64,000 nt of DNA from Erodium maritimum (Eukaryota > Streptophyta > Magnoliopsida > Geraniales > Geraniaceae), in contig OY997591.1 of NCBI GenBank assembly GCA_963921825.1, forward strand, positions 52,610,531 to 52,674,530. Reading direction: 5' to 3'. Of this stretch, positions 11,845 to 22,826 are shown one piece after another. Each line of letters starts with the position of its first letter. Within the stretch, counting starts at the first letter, position 1. The translations under genes and the position numbers were made by a program. Below the pieces are notes generated by a model. That model saw only the letters and a program-made list of their open reading frames with translations. It had not been told where the DNA came from and did not search any database.

Positions 11845-13203
11845 TAGCATAATGGGGAACTTTTATTGATACGAGAAACAAGTTACACGTTGACAAATAC
11901 TAATAAGACCGATAATCAGACGGAAAAGCAAAAGGGTGAGACATTGTCCTAACCCGTAGGTTTGGGACGCTCAACCCTATAACAGAATACCCGACTATGT
12001 TAGGGAAAATAAAAAGGAGATAGACTCCATCTTTTGGGGAGATACTAGGGGTTTCACCACATTTCGTGACTCGACTTGACACCCGTGGATATAGTTGATG
12101 TGTGGGGTGCACAAGTAATTAGGGAGAACTCTTGGAAATGGAGGGAGGATCAGGAGTTCGGGATTGCACCGAACATAACAGGGCGGAATGTGCGTCCCCA
12201 CACACACTCTGTTGCACCACGGGTTAATCATTTTCCTTGGCGAGTATGTTGTGCAAACCTCACCTCGCTTTTCCCCGAGATGGCTTGTATCTTGGCCATC
12301 ATGCGGGGATCCCACTCCTAAGGAGTTCATTCCGAGTTTCCAGTATTGGGGAGGGGTTAACTGCCAATATGTATCCTCTAAGTAAGGCACCAATATCAAT
12401 CCAAGTCATCCAACCTCGGGTTATTCTGGGTTACGGTGACTCCTCAGTTACTTCGGGTGTCAGATACGGAAAATTATGATTCCCTCTTTCGATGTACTCA
12501 TCTTGATTGGCGAGAATAAGCTCTATCTCCATGGGAGTAGGGGTATGGATACTCAAAGGCGACTCCTGCTTGAGTGGCATTCCTAGGATCCTCGCAACTA
12601 TCACAATCAATCCTCCAACACCCCCCCCATTGGTGGCGTTTTCTATAGTGTCAACATCACCAACTGCGATCTCGTCTACATCATCAATATCGATGATAGC
12701 TTCACCGGTCAGAGAGTAGTTGGGACAACCACCGGAAATCGTATTCTCGACCGGATCAGTGACAATATCCATACTGTAAGGATCTACCCCATGGACGGAT
12801 TCTCTATACATGATCTGAAAAGATCCTCATATGGGTAGATCTAAGCTTACCAGAGGCGGATCGTCTCCATCATCTCGATGAAAGCAATAAGGCTAGAAGC
12901 CCTATATAAAGCGTGGTGTAGGAAGGGAAGAACTTATTGGCAGTGGCGGACGGAGGGTAGGAGGAATTGCCTGGCATCGGTTGTGGAAGGGGGGTGGGCG
13001 CGAGATGTGCCATCCTCGTCAGAGTTGATCGTTCCAGAGCATGGTTACTTGGTATGAGATAAGCAGAGCGACAGGGAGATACGACAATAGGTGGCAGGCG
13101 GTACCGACGGAACCTAGCGGCGGCGGCGTGAGCTTGGGTTATTGGCGGCGCATAACTTTTGAAGACGAGGTAGAGAAACCCTTGCGGCAACAATTTTTTT
13201 ATT
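11845..13203 (-). mobile_element. Non-autonomous LINE-like retroposon, minus strand
   Basis: About 1.36 kb. On the minus strand it begins with a C-rich leader near 13203 and ends in an A-run near 11845. Both edges carry TTTTTTTCATTT (about 11834-11845 and 13199-13212), a possible target duplication, although T-rich sequence makes that weak. An interrupted minus-strand frame (12811 to 12431, and 12399 to 11995) reads like a degraded ORF1-type protein, but I cannot assign a domain. No reverse transcriptase is visible. Confidence 0.45.
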
Positions 13204-13277
13204 TTTTTCATTTAATCTTGGATGATAAAACGAATGATGAATATATTTTAGTGAAGGTTAAAACTCGTTTATAATTA

Positions 13278-13347
13278 TATTAACTCATAATAGTTTTTTG
13301 ATATTAATTATATATAATTAATATTAGAAAACTATTATGAGTTAATA
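13278..13347. repeat. Hairpin MITE-like palindrome
   Basis: Two arms of about 33 bp (TTAACTCATAATAGTTTT and its inverse) with 2-3 mismatches, meeting in an AT loop. Confidence 0.75.
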
Positions 13348-13870
13348 TTTAAAGTTGCTATTTATATATTTGGTTTATTCTACATATTTTTCTCTTAGAT
13401 TTCCCATTTTTACTTGTGATTTTTTTGACACATAGTACAATTCTGTCTTAGTTTCTTGTAATTAGTGAGAGAGAAAAAGTAATATCAATGCTCTCTTACT
13501 CATCAACCCTTATATTAAACTTATTTATTTATTCCTTCCTTAATTGTATCATTTCTTTATTCGTTTCCAGCCTCTTTGAATTATTTTGCTTTCTTTACTT
13601 GTAGTTGTGTGGGTTTTGTCTGTTTTGGTATATACTGTTTCAACCATAACAAGTTTTATGCAATAAAGTAAAGAATATTAGTGTTCCAACATGCTTTTCA
13701 CGAGTTAGGTACGACGAAAGTTGGTTTAGGCGTGTGAATGACCGTGTGCTTATGTTTAATACCTAATTCAAATTGTCTATTAATGTGTTATTTCATAATT
13801 CGTATATGATTATTATATATGAGATGTGTCCCGATGCAAATCATATATTAGTTTTCGGTAACTAACCTCC
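13348..13870. other. AT-rich intergenic DNA
   Basis: I see no coding, RNA or repeat signal beyond low-complexity AT. Confidence 0.3.
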
Positions 13871-13874
13871 TCCA

Positions 13875-15340
13875 TTTTTTTTTACTAAAAGTTGTGATTT
13901 TATTAGATAGCGCTTCTTTTGTTAGTCAATACGATACGTTGTTCGCAGTTCTTTTTACAAATTAAAGGGTAATCACCTCGTTTTGAGAAAGCATATGACA
14001 AATGTCCTGTATAATTGTCCCTACAGGGGATGCCGGAGGATCTCCTTTCATGATCATGTTGATAAGTATTTGAGCATCCGAGCGAAGGATAAATGGGCTA
14101 GCACCCAAGGTAGTCGTATTACAAAGGGTGGTGGCGATTGCACAAGCTTCCACAATAATTGGAGACTAGCATCTTGGTAGAAGTTTGTTTGCTGCCAAAC
14201 AAATCACCCCCTCTGCATCTCGGGCTATGATTCCCGAAGCTGATTGGTTTGAATCTTGGAAGACTGCTCCATCTACATTTATTGTGATAGTACCTCAAGG
14301 TGGCCGGGTCCACCGGGATGGCCACACTGGAGGAGGCATCCGGGTTGTTTCCATGTTAGCTCTAGCTTCATCCCAAGTCGTGACATGGGTGTGAGCTGCT
14401 GAAATCACCCCTAGGGCCGTACCCCCCCCCCCCCCCCCCCATTTCAGGGCGTTTCGGGCTTTCCAAATCTCCCAGAGGACGGAAAGGATATCTGCAACTC
14501 GACTCCACGGTCCCTTAGTCTCGATGACCTCCCACCATTTCACGAATCCCATGGTGGGGTCATAGGGGGCATTCCTCCGAACTAGGTTCAACATGTCTTC
14601 GTAAAACCACATCCCAAGAATAGATGATCCACGAATTCCGAGGCTCGCCCACATATATCGCATGTTGGTGGAATCGGGACATATCGCTGATTTAACTTGG
14701 TTGCGACCTGTAGTGTATCCGTGAGGCACCTCCCAAGGAAGACACATAGACGCGGTCGTACTAGAATGTCCCATAGAGATGCCCAAGCCACTGAACCAGT
14801 GTGTTGATATGCATTTTTCCGCTCCTCCGCCAATATCGAGTAACCCGCCTTTGTGGAATAAAGACCCGAACTCTCAAACGCCCAATACCAAGCATCTTTG
14901 TTTCTCATGGTAGAGAGGGGTACATGGAGGATCTGATCCTTCTCCTCTTCAACAAATAAGCTAGAAAGTAAAGACACATCCCAACAGTGGGATCTAAGAA
15001 CCATCAGACTCGCAACCGAGGCGCCATCTAGAGATGGCCGAGAGGCTATAATTTTCAGATAGGGCCCAAGAAGCCATGGTTTTCCTTTGATCAAGGTGTC
15101 CCGACCATCTCCAATTGCTATTCGCAACCCGCTCTTCAGAAGATTTTGGGTGGACATTATACTTGCCCAAGTAAAGCTTGGATTAGCTATTATCTGTGCC
15201 TGAAGGAAATCAATAGAAGGGAAATAACGGGCCTTCAGAAGTTGAGCCATAAGAGACTCGAGCCGATGAATCACACTCCAAGCCTGTTTTTCGAGAAGCA
15301 TCGTATTAACGTCCTTTAAGTGTCAGAACGTCATACTGCC
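13875..15340 (-). pseudogene. 5'-truncated LINE: RT C-terminus, zf-RVT and RNase H
   Basis: Minus strand. It starts mid-ORF2 at MLLEKQAWSV (about 15301) and continues through ARYFPSIDFLQAQI and DGRDTLIKGKPWLLGP. The zinc-binding segment follows (RPRLCVFLGRC, CDICGRASEFVDHLFLGC, about 14720-14610), then WKARNALKW (about 14455). A type-I RNase H-like region ends the frame (ILRSDAQILINMI, and VKRTANNVS on another frame, about 14080-13960). The element ends in an A-run on the minus strand near 13875. Frame breaks and a poly-C slip (about 14420-14440) show it is dead. The 5' truncation is typical of LINE copies. Confidence 0.85.
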
Positions 15341-16225
15341 CACCTTTTTTGGCCTGCATAACTTATCCCTATCTCTACTTGTGGTAGTTGGTAGCGCGAG
15401 TAACGCACATTCGTTATTTTTATTTCTTGTTCGAGGATTGATCGAGATTTGCTCAAGATCATAGAACTACACCCTTTTATTGCTTTTTCCGATAATTGGT
15501 GGTACGCATATTAGTTTGGGCAATGGTCATGTGCCCTTCCCCCGTGACTAATATGTGGTTGATTTCATGATATTGTATACATAGTTACTTAAGCGTTTTA
15601 AAACCATAAGGAAAACATTTATCGACTTCACCAATCATTAACCATTGGCATGTATTAATTAGACTTCGTGTTTACCTATACCAGTGACCGACTCTTTATG
15701 TGAATGAAATGCTATGTGTCTTAGGTGGTAGCGTGTATGTAGATTTCATTATTTTTTAAACTTAATCAAAACTTTTTTTTATCCTTTTTGTCCGTTATTT
15801 TACCTTTCGGGATGTGAAAGTGATAGCCCACGTCCCCAGAGTTTAGCAAAATATTGATGATACCTCTACTCCTTGTGGGTTCGACCGGTAATTAAAATTG
15901 TTTATATACTGCTTGATGATCGTGTCTTGATGCATGTTAAAAGCGGGATTTGACTCATAGTCATCCCCACTCAAAGGCTGCCTCGCTAGATACGACGATT
16001 CGTAGTCACTTTTAGAGTTGGCATATGGCTCATATGTACGTAGCAGTTGCAATTATATTTGTATAACAGACTAAGGAACATATAATGTTTGTAGTTGAGT
16101 TTTAAAATAGCTTATCGCTATTGAAGAGAGCTCCTGAGTTTTAGTCTTGCTAATGATAATTTTAATTTTATCATGTGGGCTCCGTACTTTATATTTATAT
16201 AATACTAACATAACAATAACACTAA
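15341..16225. other. Intergenic DNA, possibly a decayed LTR
   Basis: No coding signal. The phrase CTCCTTGTGGGTTCGACC (about 15868) followed by TTTATATACTGCTTG resembles the 3' part of LTRs of some plant Ty3/gypsy elements. No ends can be defined, so this is only a suggestion. Confidence 0.25.
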
Positions 16226-16227
16226 TT

Positions 16228-16330
16228 ACTCTTAGTTTAGTTGGTGAAACCTCGTCACATTTGACCGGAAAGTTTTGGGTTCGAACCATGCATGCTACTT
16301 TTTCTGTAGTAAGATGCATGTCTATTACAT
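16228..16330 (+). mobile_element. tRNA-derived SINE-like unit
   Basis: A-box-like TAGTTTAGTTGG (16233-16244) and a consensus B box GGTTCGAACC (16278-16287) lie 33 nt apart on the plus strand. No tRNA cloverleaf is formed. The 3' limit is uncertain. Confidence 0.5.
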
Positions 16331-16545
16331 AGCAGACTGGGTTGGGTCTGCTGTGTTTGGGTATATCATGGAGTAGATTGGGTTGGCTTTGTTGCACTTG
16401 GGTCTATCGAGGCAGGGCCTATCAATCCCGAGTCCTCCCCAACCCCAATCAACATACCCGATCAATACCTCGATACCCGCCTTGATTATGAAAAAACCCG
16501 GTCCGAACTCGCCCCAATCGGGTTGGGTCCGGGTTAAATTTCCAT
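16331..16545. other. Low-complexity GGGTT/CCCAA-rich stretch
   Basis: Imperfect repeats of GGGTTGGGT and CCCGA type, with no gene. It precedes a LINE 3' fragment. Confidence 0.35.
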
Positions 16546-17047
16546 ATCTAGTCCCCCTACCGTCGCTTTGGCTCACCGTCAATGTGGATGGACAGTCTTT
16601 ACAATAACACATCAGATGGCTTGGGGCCTATTGTGTTAGGATAACCACGAGAGAGTTGTGGATGGACAGAACGACCTCTTACCCGGACAAACATGAGCGG
16701 AATATGCATAAGCTACTACAAACATGATGGGTGCAACACACATGACACATTAGGGTTATTCTTCAAAGCGATGCTTTATATCTGATGGGTTTAGTTAATG
16801 GGAATGTTCTGCTGTTTTCCCTTGTGGGACGAATTCTGGAAAAATCCTGTCTCATTTTATTATCTCTTGAGCATGTTAAATTTGAGTATGTTTTGAGGAT
16901 AGCGAACAAAGTCGCCCATTGACTCTCCAAGGAGGCCCATTCTGAGCATGTTCTAACGTGGTCCAGTTTCTCCATATGATAGGACCTTTTATGTATTCTG
17001 CATGCATTTAAATGATACACCTACATCTTCATACTTCGTAAAAAAAC
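16546..17047 (+). pseudogene. LINE 3' fragment (RNase H region)
   Basis: Plus-strand reading gives LTVNVDG (about 16567), the usual start of the plant LINE RNase H domain. Further on, RIANKVAH (about 16890) then LSKEAHSEHV give its C-terminal block. A short A-run follows at about 17041. Stops interrupt the frame. Only the last ~0.5 kb of an element remains. Confidence 0.6.
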
Positions 17048-17587
17048 ACAGGAATCGCGACTAGAGATTTTTACAGGTTGTCTACTTGCGTTGCATTTAT
17101 CTCTCCTCTTTCGCAATTTGGAAATGTTAAAGCATTGAAAGGGTTAGGGTTGTTTCTCTTTAATTCTTCTCTCTAATTGAAGAGGTTAATCTTCTTTTAT
17201 GTCTATCTTGGGCAGAAAGTTTCATGCTCAGTTGTGTGTTGTGTTGTTATAATCTTTTCTAACAAGCTACATTCTCTTGTTGTTGATTGGTTGTTAGATT
17301 TATAGTCCTTTGGGGTCTTTTTGAGGTGTTTCAGTTCTCAGCTAGCTCCTTGGGTGGGATGTTGGTCTGGTTTTGAGTATTTTCTTGGTTCTTAGCTAGC
17401 TCTTTTGGTGGGTTGTTGGTTTGGTTTTGAGTCATTTCTTGGTTCATAGTTTATGGATTCTTGTTTTGTTTGTTGACTGCCTCCAACTTGTTCTTTTTTG
17501 GGTGGTCTGTAGCTAGATCACTTGTAATTGTATTCCTCTTTTTTCTTAATTTTTTTTAATTTAAATTTACTTTGCTGATCAAAAAAG
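17048..17587 (+). mobile_element. Retroposon 3' end
   Basis: A T-rich, non-coding plus-strand segment ends in TTTGCTGATCAAAAAA, very like the 3' end of the retroposon at 34320 (TTGGCTGATAAAAAAAA). It contains an internal duplication of about 65 bp (17327-17450, around TCTTAGCTAGCTC). The 5' end is undefined and I could not find a target duplication. Confidence 0.4.
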
Positions 17588-17679
17588 ACTTCCTTAAATA
17601 TTATCACTAGATATGGTTATGATAGTATGTTTTGAGACAACACAAGTGTATTTACAATGATATGTAGTAATTTGAGATT

Positions 17680-18693
17680 AACTCCCTCATGGATGGAAAA
17701 AAAGAAAAGAAAATGCTCTGCTACCTCTCAACTGAGGTTTTCTCTCTACCCTAGCTAGGGTTCCCTCGCCGCCGTCCACTCCCACGCTGCCCCGCCGTCG
17801 TCCAAGCTCCGGCCTTGCTGCCTACACCGTCCCCCTGCCCTGTCTACAGTTCCCTGCTCCCTCTCAGTCCGGTCCCGTCGAGCCCCCCGACCTCCTGCGT
17901 CCACTCGAGCGGCTCCAGCATCCCCAGAACGTTCCTCTCCCCGTCCCTGTCCATGGCTTCATCAGATCCGACATCCCCACGGTTCGATTGCCCGAAAATG
18001 GGCGATGCCGCCCAGATTTTGCCCAGCAAGGACCCTCCGCAGCCCCAGCCCCTGACTAGGACGAGTTTCCTGCCTGAGGTAACTTTTCCGGCGCCCCCTC
18101 TATTATTCATCCTCGTCCGTCAGAACAACGCCGACCCGTCGACGTACTGACCTCACTGAAGGACAAGTCGGGTGGTGTGCCGACCGGGACCCTTGCCATA
18201 CTCGAACCACAGCCACCAGATTTCTTCCAGTCAGACGTCTCTGCAGGAGTCCAAGAGAAGCAGGCGGAGGAAAAGCAGCCTCCAATGCAGGAATGACCCG
18301 ACCCAGCAGGGGTGGGTGGAGCCGATGTCAGACTATACCTCCAGACCCAGGACAGCCAGTGCTGGGAGGTCTCGGGCAACCTGCACCAACAACTCATCTC
18401 TTTTATTTTCTTTATGGTTATTTGCTTTATTTCTGGAACAATTTATCGTTTATTTTGATTAGGTACTTTTATTTTATGTCTCACTGTTTTGAGACGATGG
18501 TAATGAGTTGTCTTGAGTGTTTGCCAACGATTAAAAGTAGGCTATTATTATGGGTCCATGAGCGCTGGACTTGCTACGGTCGGTCCGGACACATATCTGG
18601 AACCCTGGGCATTTACGCCCTCCCCTGTTTGATTACATTTGGGTATTAATACTATTCTCCGGTTACCCGTTTAAAAAAACTCCCTCATGGATG
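17680..18693 (+). mobile_element. LINE-derived retroposon with 16-bp target duplication
   Basis: A 16-bp direct repeat, AACTCCCTCATGGATG, flanks the element at 17680-17695 and 18678-18693. The body (17696-18677) starts with an A-rich stretch and a C-rich leader containing CCCTAGCTAGGGTTCC. It carries a stop-poor frame at 17815-18150 that may be a degraded ORF1 start, then a T-rich tail ending in an A-run at 18673-18679. No RT is present, so this is an internally deleted or non-autonomous copy mobilised in trans. The long duplication plus A-tail is diagnostic for LINE-type insertion. Confidence 0.8.
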
Positions 18694-19325
18694 ATACTAT
18701 ATAATCAACGTGAAATAAGAAGACTTCTTTTTTTGTATCATCAACATAACTCCCCATCACTAAAAAAAAAAACATAACTCCCCATGTTTCTATAGTGACT
18801 AATATAAACATAGATATTTAAAAAATCAACTAACAAATATTCAACAATGACAATGCAATCAAGCATCGCTGTATGAAAACAATGACTAATGATAGGTGCA
18901 GTATAAATCATGGGGTGTTGGTTGGATTGCATCTATCGCAAAAGCATGAAGGTGGAATCTAGGTCTTCCACCCACCACAAGGCACAAATGTTGATCTCTA
19001 GACCTCTTATTTGATTGGAATTGCTAAACAAAGAAACTCGTCAAAATTGCGGTTGCTGTCAAGCTGTATAGCTACACGACTATACTAAGTTGACACCACT
19101 GTATTGAACTCACTGCACCAGATAGTCACAAGGGCAACTAACACAAATTCGGTCTATGGATAGTAAAACTCATTAGCGACGAACATGACCAGTATGTCGC
19201 CAAGAAAGAAATCCCACTACGTACTGAACCCGACATATATGATCTATTACACAACCTCTTCTTTTGACGCCTTATATAGTTGATTGCCTCAATTAATTCG
19301 GATTAGTGTCAAATTTTGGCTGAAC
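18694..19325. other. AT-rich intergenic DNA
   Basis: I see no gene, RNA or defined repeat. Confidence 0.3.
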
Positions 19326-20405
19326 TTTTTTTTTGAGTAAATGCGACTTTCATTCCTTGAGTCAGTACATGCGTGTAAGCCCTATCGGGACAAACACAAT
19401 AACCCTGTAACTACAGTAACGTCTAGAACGTTGTGGTGAGATGACATAGAGGCGACCTAAAACTGACAATCAAAGATAATGAACTAGAACAGTAATGAAA
19501 TAAACACTCAAATCTAATAACAAGAAACCGAAAGACACTAAAACTAGAAACCGCTGACGATCACTGCTCAAGGGGGGGGGGGGGTCTGAATACCGCTGGG
19601 TCTCCGGAGGGCGACGCTCTGCTTCGTTGAATAGCCCGAACATGTGATCGACAATGGAGAAGGGCTGACAAGGCACCCTCAAAGACTCCTTCCAGTCCCT
19701 GAGGCATGCCTAGTGACTCATGCGTGTCGGCGGGGCTGTTTCCCAGCTCTCGCTCGAATTGTGACCCGTTGGCCACCCCATTCTTCTACTCCGGTTGACC
19801 ACCAACCCGACGCCCGAGGCCACTCCAGACCCAGGCCCTGAGCCTCAACCCATGTTTGAGGACTCGTAGAAGGAGGCCAAATGAGAGGCCCCTCTCCCCC
19901 ATATGGCATCGGTCTCAGAGCGAGGTCGTGATTCAGCCGTTGTGGACGCCGAGAGAAAGGACCCAGAGCAAGGTCATGGATCCGGCACCGAGAGAAGGAA
20001 CCCAGAGCAAGGTCTTGGGCCAGTCGTCGTGGAGGCCGAGAGAGGATATCAGTGCATGGAGACCAAAATCGCCCGCCCTGCTCGACGAGGGATCATGGAG
20101 GGACCGGACATTGTCTGTGAGAAGTGGCAACGCAGTGCCTGTGCCATGGGTGTAGAAACTCTAGATTTAGGGTTTGCTCTCGTTAGGGAGAAAGAGACTC
20201 CTTGTCGGCGTTGCTGCTGCAAGGACCACAATCGAGGACTAGCAGAAGCATGATGAGGGGGAGAGCCGAAGCCGGACAGAAGCCAGGAACAAGAACCGAA
20301 CAGAAGCCGGGAGCGGCGATGGCGATGCGCCTGTGCCAAGAGCAACGAAGCCCTAGCAGAGAAGTTCATCCTTTTTCGAACTTGTATAAGGCCTCGTTAG
20401 TTCTT
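19326..20405 (-). mobile_element. Retroposon-like segment, minus strand
   Basis: On the minus strand a GC-rich 5' part (about 20400-19600, with stop-poor frames such as 20369-20049) passes into a 3' part ending in a run of about nine A near 19326. GAACTT occurs at both edges, too short to prove a target duplication. A G-run of 14 (plus strand, about 19566-19579) lies inside. No recognisable domain. Confidence 0.4.
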
Positions 20406-20569
20406 AGTTGAACTTAAAAGACACATATAATCGTCCTCTCCACAAAAATTCAACTATGAATTAGTTTTTCCCGATATTTCCCGGTTTTTACATTATAATT
20501 AAAAAATCGGGTCGTCGGAAACTACAAGTTTTTTTACAGGACATGGATGAGCATAGGGAAGGATACCAT

Positions 20570-21117
20570 TGAAAAATTATCATGGAAATACAATCCCTAA
20601 CTTCAATAAAAAAAAGTGTTCGATTTCGGACACCTTGATATTTCTTCTCACCAAGGTCAACATTACACTTGACACCCTGGTAGAATTAAGGCCACTCTCC
20701 ATATCAGAATCCTCTCCTAGAGGATCCTTCAAAACTGATTTGATACTAAAAATCAAGTTTTTTTCTCAAAGTTATGGAACCAAAAGGCTAGAAGAAAGTG
20801 GTTTCATGAGGGAGATAAAAGGATCAAGCTTTTTTTTTTCACAAAGTGGCATATTTTAAAGGATCTAGTAAGAAGATTGATCAAGTTTTGGTAGATGACC
20901 ACTCTATCTCTGATCCATCTCTTATAAAGGAAACAGTTGCTTCTTATTTTCAAGCAAGATTCTTATAGCCTCCATCTCAACCTATAAATGTAGATGGCCT
21001 CAATTTCGAAACCACATCAGAAGATCAAGCAATTTGGCTGCAGAGACCTTTTCTTAAGGATGAAGTCTTCCAAGCATTGATGGCCTATAAAGGGGACAAA
21101 GCTCCAGGATGAAGTCT
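20570..21117 (+). pseudogene. LINE ORF2 fragment, plus strand
   Basis: Broken plus-strand frames give the LINE linker NQKARRKWFHEGDKRIK (about 20778-20828), then VDDHSISDPSLIKETVASYF, then the start of RT, FLKDEVFQALMAYKGDKAPG (about 21051-21110). The sequence stops exactly where PDGF would follow and switches to a minus-strand LINE. The motif set differs from the other LINEs in the window, so this is another subfamily. Only about 0.55 kb survives. Confidence 0.75.
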
Positions 21118-22643
21118 TTCACATCAGTGCTCGTAGAAGGTGAGCATATAGCGAGTCCGTACGTGAGATAAGACCCAAACATGTTCCCCAAGTAACACCA
21201 TATTACCATCCTCCAAGTGACAGAACCTCATTCCCCCTTCCACTTTAGGGTAGTAAAGTTTTTCACAATCCTGCAAGGTGATAGGATGTCTCGTAGTTGT
21301 GGACCCTCCCAACCAAAATATTGCCAAGGCGATATGAATATTATCCGTGATTCCCCGTGGTACCTTGAATACTGACATGAGGTATACCATAATAGATGTA
21401 AGAACAGAGCGGGTCATCACTTCATGCCGCGTAGGAGATAATAATTTGTCGTCCCATGGATGGATATAACGGATCACCCAATCCCCCCAGATATCGCATA
21501 CTGTGAACTCTACTCCTCCTAATCATGTTAGGTACCCTGAGGTAGAGGGATGATTATGATCTTTCTTATATGTTCAGAATAGTAAATGAAGCTTCCTCAG
21601 TTGCAGGAGAGGTATTATATATGTAAAAAATCGACGAATTATGATGGTTTAGAACTTGAACCGATAAAGTATCAAACAGTGTTAGGATGTCCTGGATTTT
21701 TCCTTTTCCAACTTCCTCAATATCGGCTTTATGGAAAACGTAACAATGATTAAAAAAAAAATATATATGAGATATAATGGGGCCTCGAGCCACTACTATT
21801 CCGTTAATTCGTCCTTGTTGTTGTGCCTTACTCAACAGATGAGACAGACCCTCCATGCAAAAGTGAAACATATACGGGGATAGGGGATCCCCTTGTTGTA
21901 AGCCACTGCTTGGGCAAAAAGATAGACTTTCCTTTCCTCTTGAGCTATCCGAGTAGGATACGGGCCCGTACAAACCGTAATGAGAACTCACCATGCAGTC
22001 AAGAAACCCAACCTTTCCATAATTGAAAAAATGAATTGCCACTCAACCTGGTCATAAACTTTACTCATATTGAGTTTAAGTTCCATAAACTCCTTAACTT
22101 CTTGTCTCTTATTGTGAAGGAAGTTAATTATCTCGAACGAGATCATGATATTATCCTAGATATATCTCCCAGAAATAAAGGAATCTTAGGTTGGAGAAAT
22201 GATCCCATACAATACAGGCTTCAATCGGGTTGGCCAATGCTTTAGACTGAATCCGAAAGATCACGTTGCAAAGAGCTATAAGTCAAAGGACTATGATAAG
22301 AACTGAATTTGGTTTCATGGGAATAAGAACCACATTGGCTGCATTAAGGCTTAGGGTCAAAGGATCCTTCATTGATCGTTTTTTGGACAAAAAATCACCT
22401 CATCCTGAACTATTGCCCAATAATATTGGAAGAACTGGGGATTAAAGATGTCAGTGCCTAGAGCTTTATCAGGTCCAATTTTTAATACAACTCCCCGCAC
22501 CTCCTCACCCAACATTTCTTCCAGCAAGGTAGAGTTTTTTTAATTAGTTTTCCCAGTCCCTTGAAACCAAATATGGAAATTTTGTAAGTCAGGTAACTCG
22601 ATAGTAAAGAGAGTTACGAAACAGGAAACAACAAGTTCTTTCA
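21118..22643 (-). pseudogene. LINE ORF2, 3' half (RT), minus strand
   Basis: Minus strand RT: a degraded region around FNYGKVGFLDCMV (about 22025), motif B LQQGDPLSPYMFHFCMEGL (about 21900), a degenerate motif C (FFFNHCYVFHKA where FADDxxxF is expected, about 21750), and the C-terminal block SVLTSIMVYLMSVFKVPRGI (about 21400-21340). The catalytic Asp pair is lost. The 3' end is cut off at about 21118. The reading is interrupted upstream at 22652 by a transposon and resumes at 26375. Confidence 0.85.
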
Positions 22644-22826
22644 TTCCAGAATAGGTTAACTTCAAAAAGCCGCATAAATCTATACGCGTTTATTACCTAC
22701 ATACCTTCTTCTATTTTTATTTCAGATGGCACCCCAAACTATACATTTTTTTATCACCGTTTAATTCTTTGTCAGTTTTTCTGTTAGTTTTTTCAGAAAT
22801 GAAAAAATACCCCTACCCTTATAAAC

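Noticed and set aside
15860-15960. Possible 3' end of a gypsy LTR
   Set aside because: Only a short suggestive phrase; no TG...CA ends, target duplication or partner LTR could be found, so it is mentioned only as a possibility.
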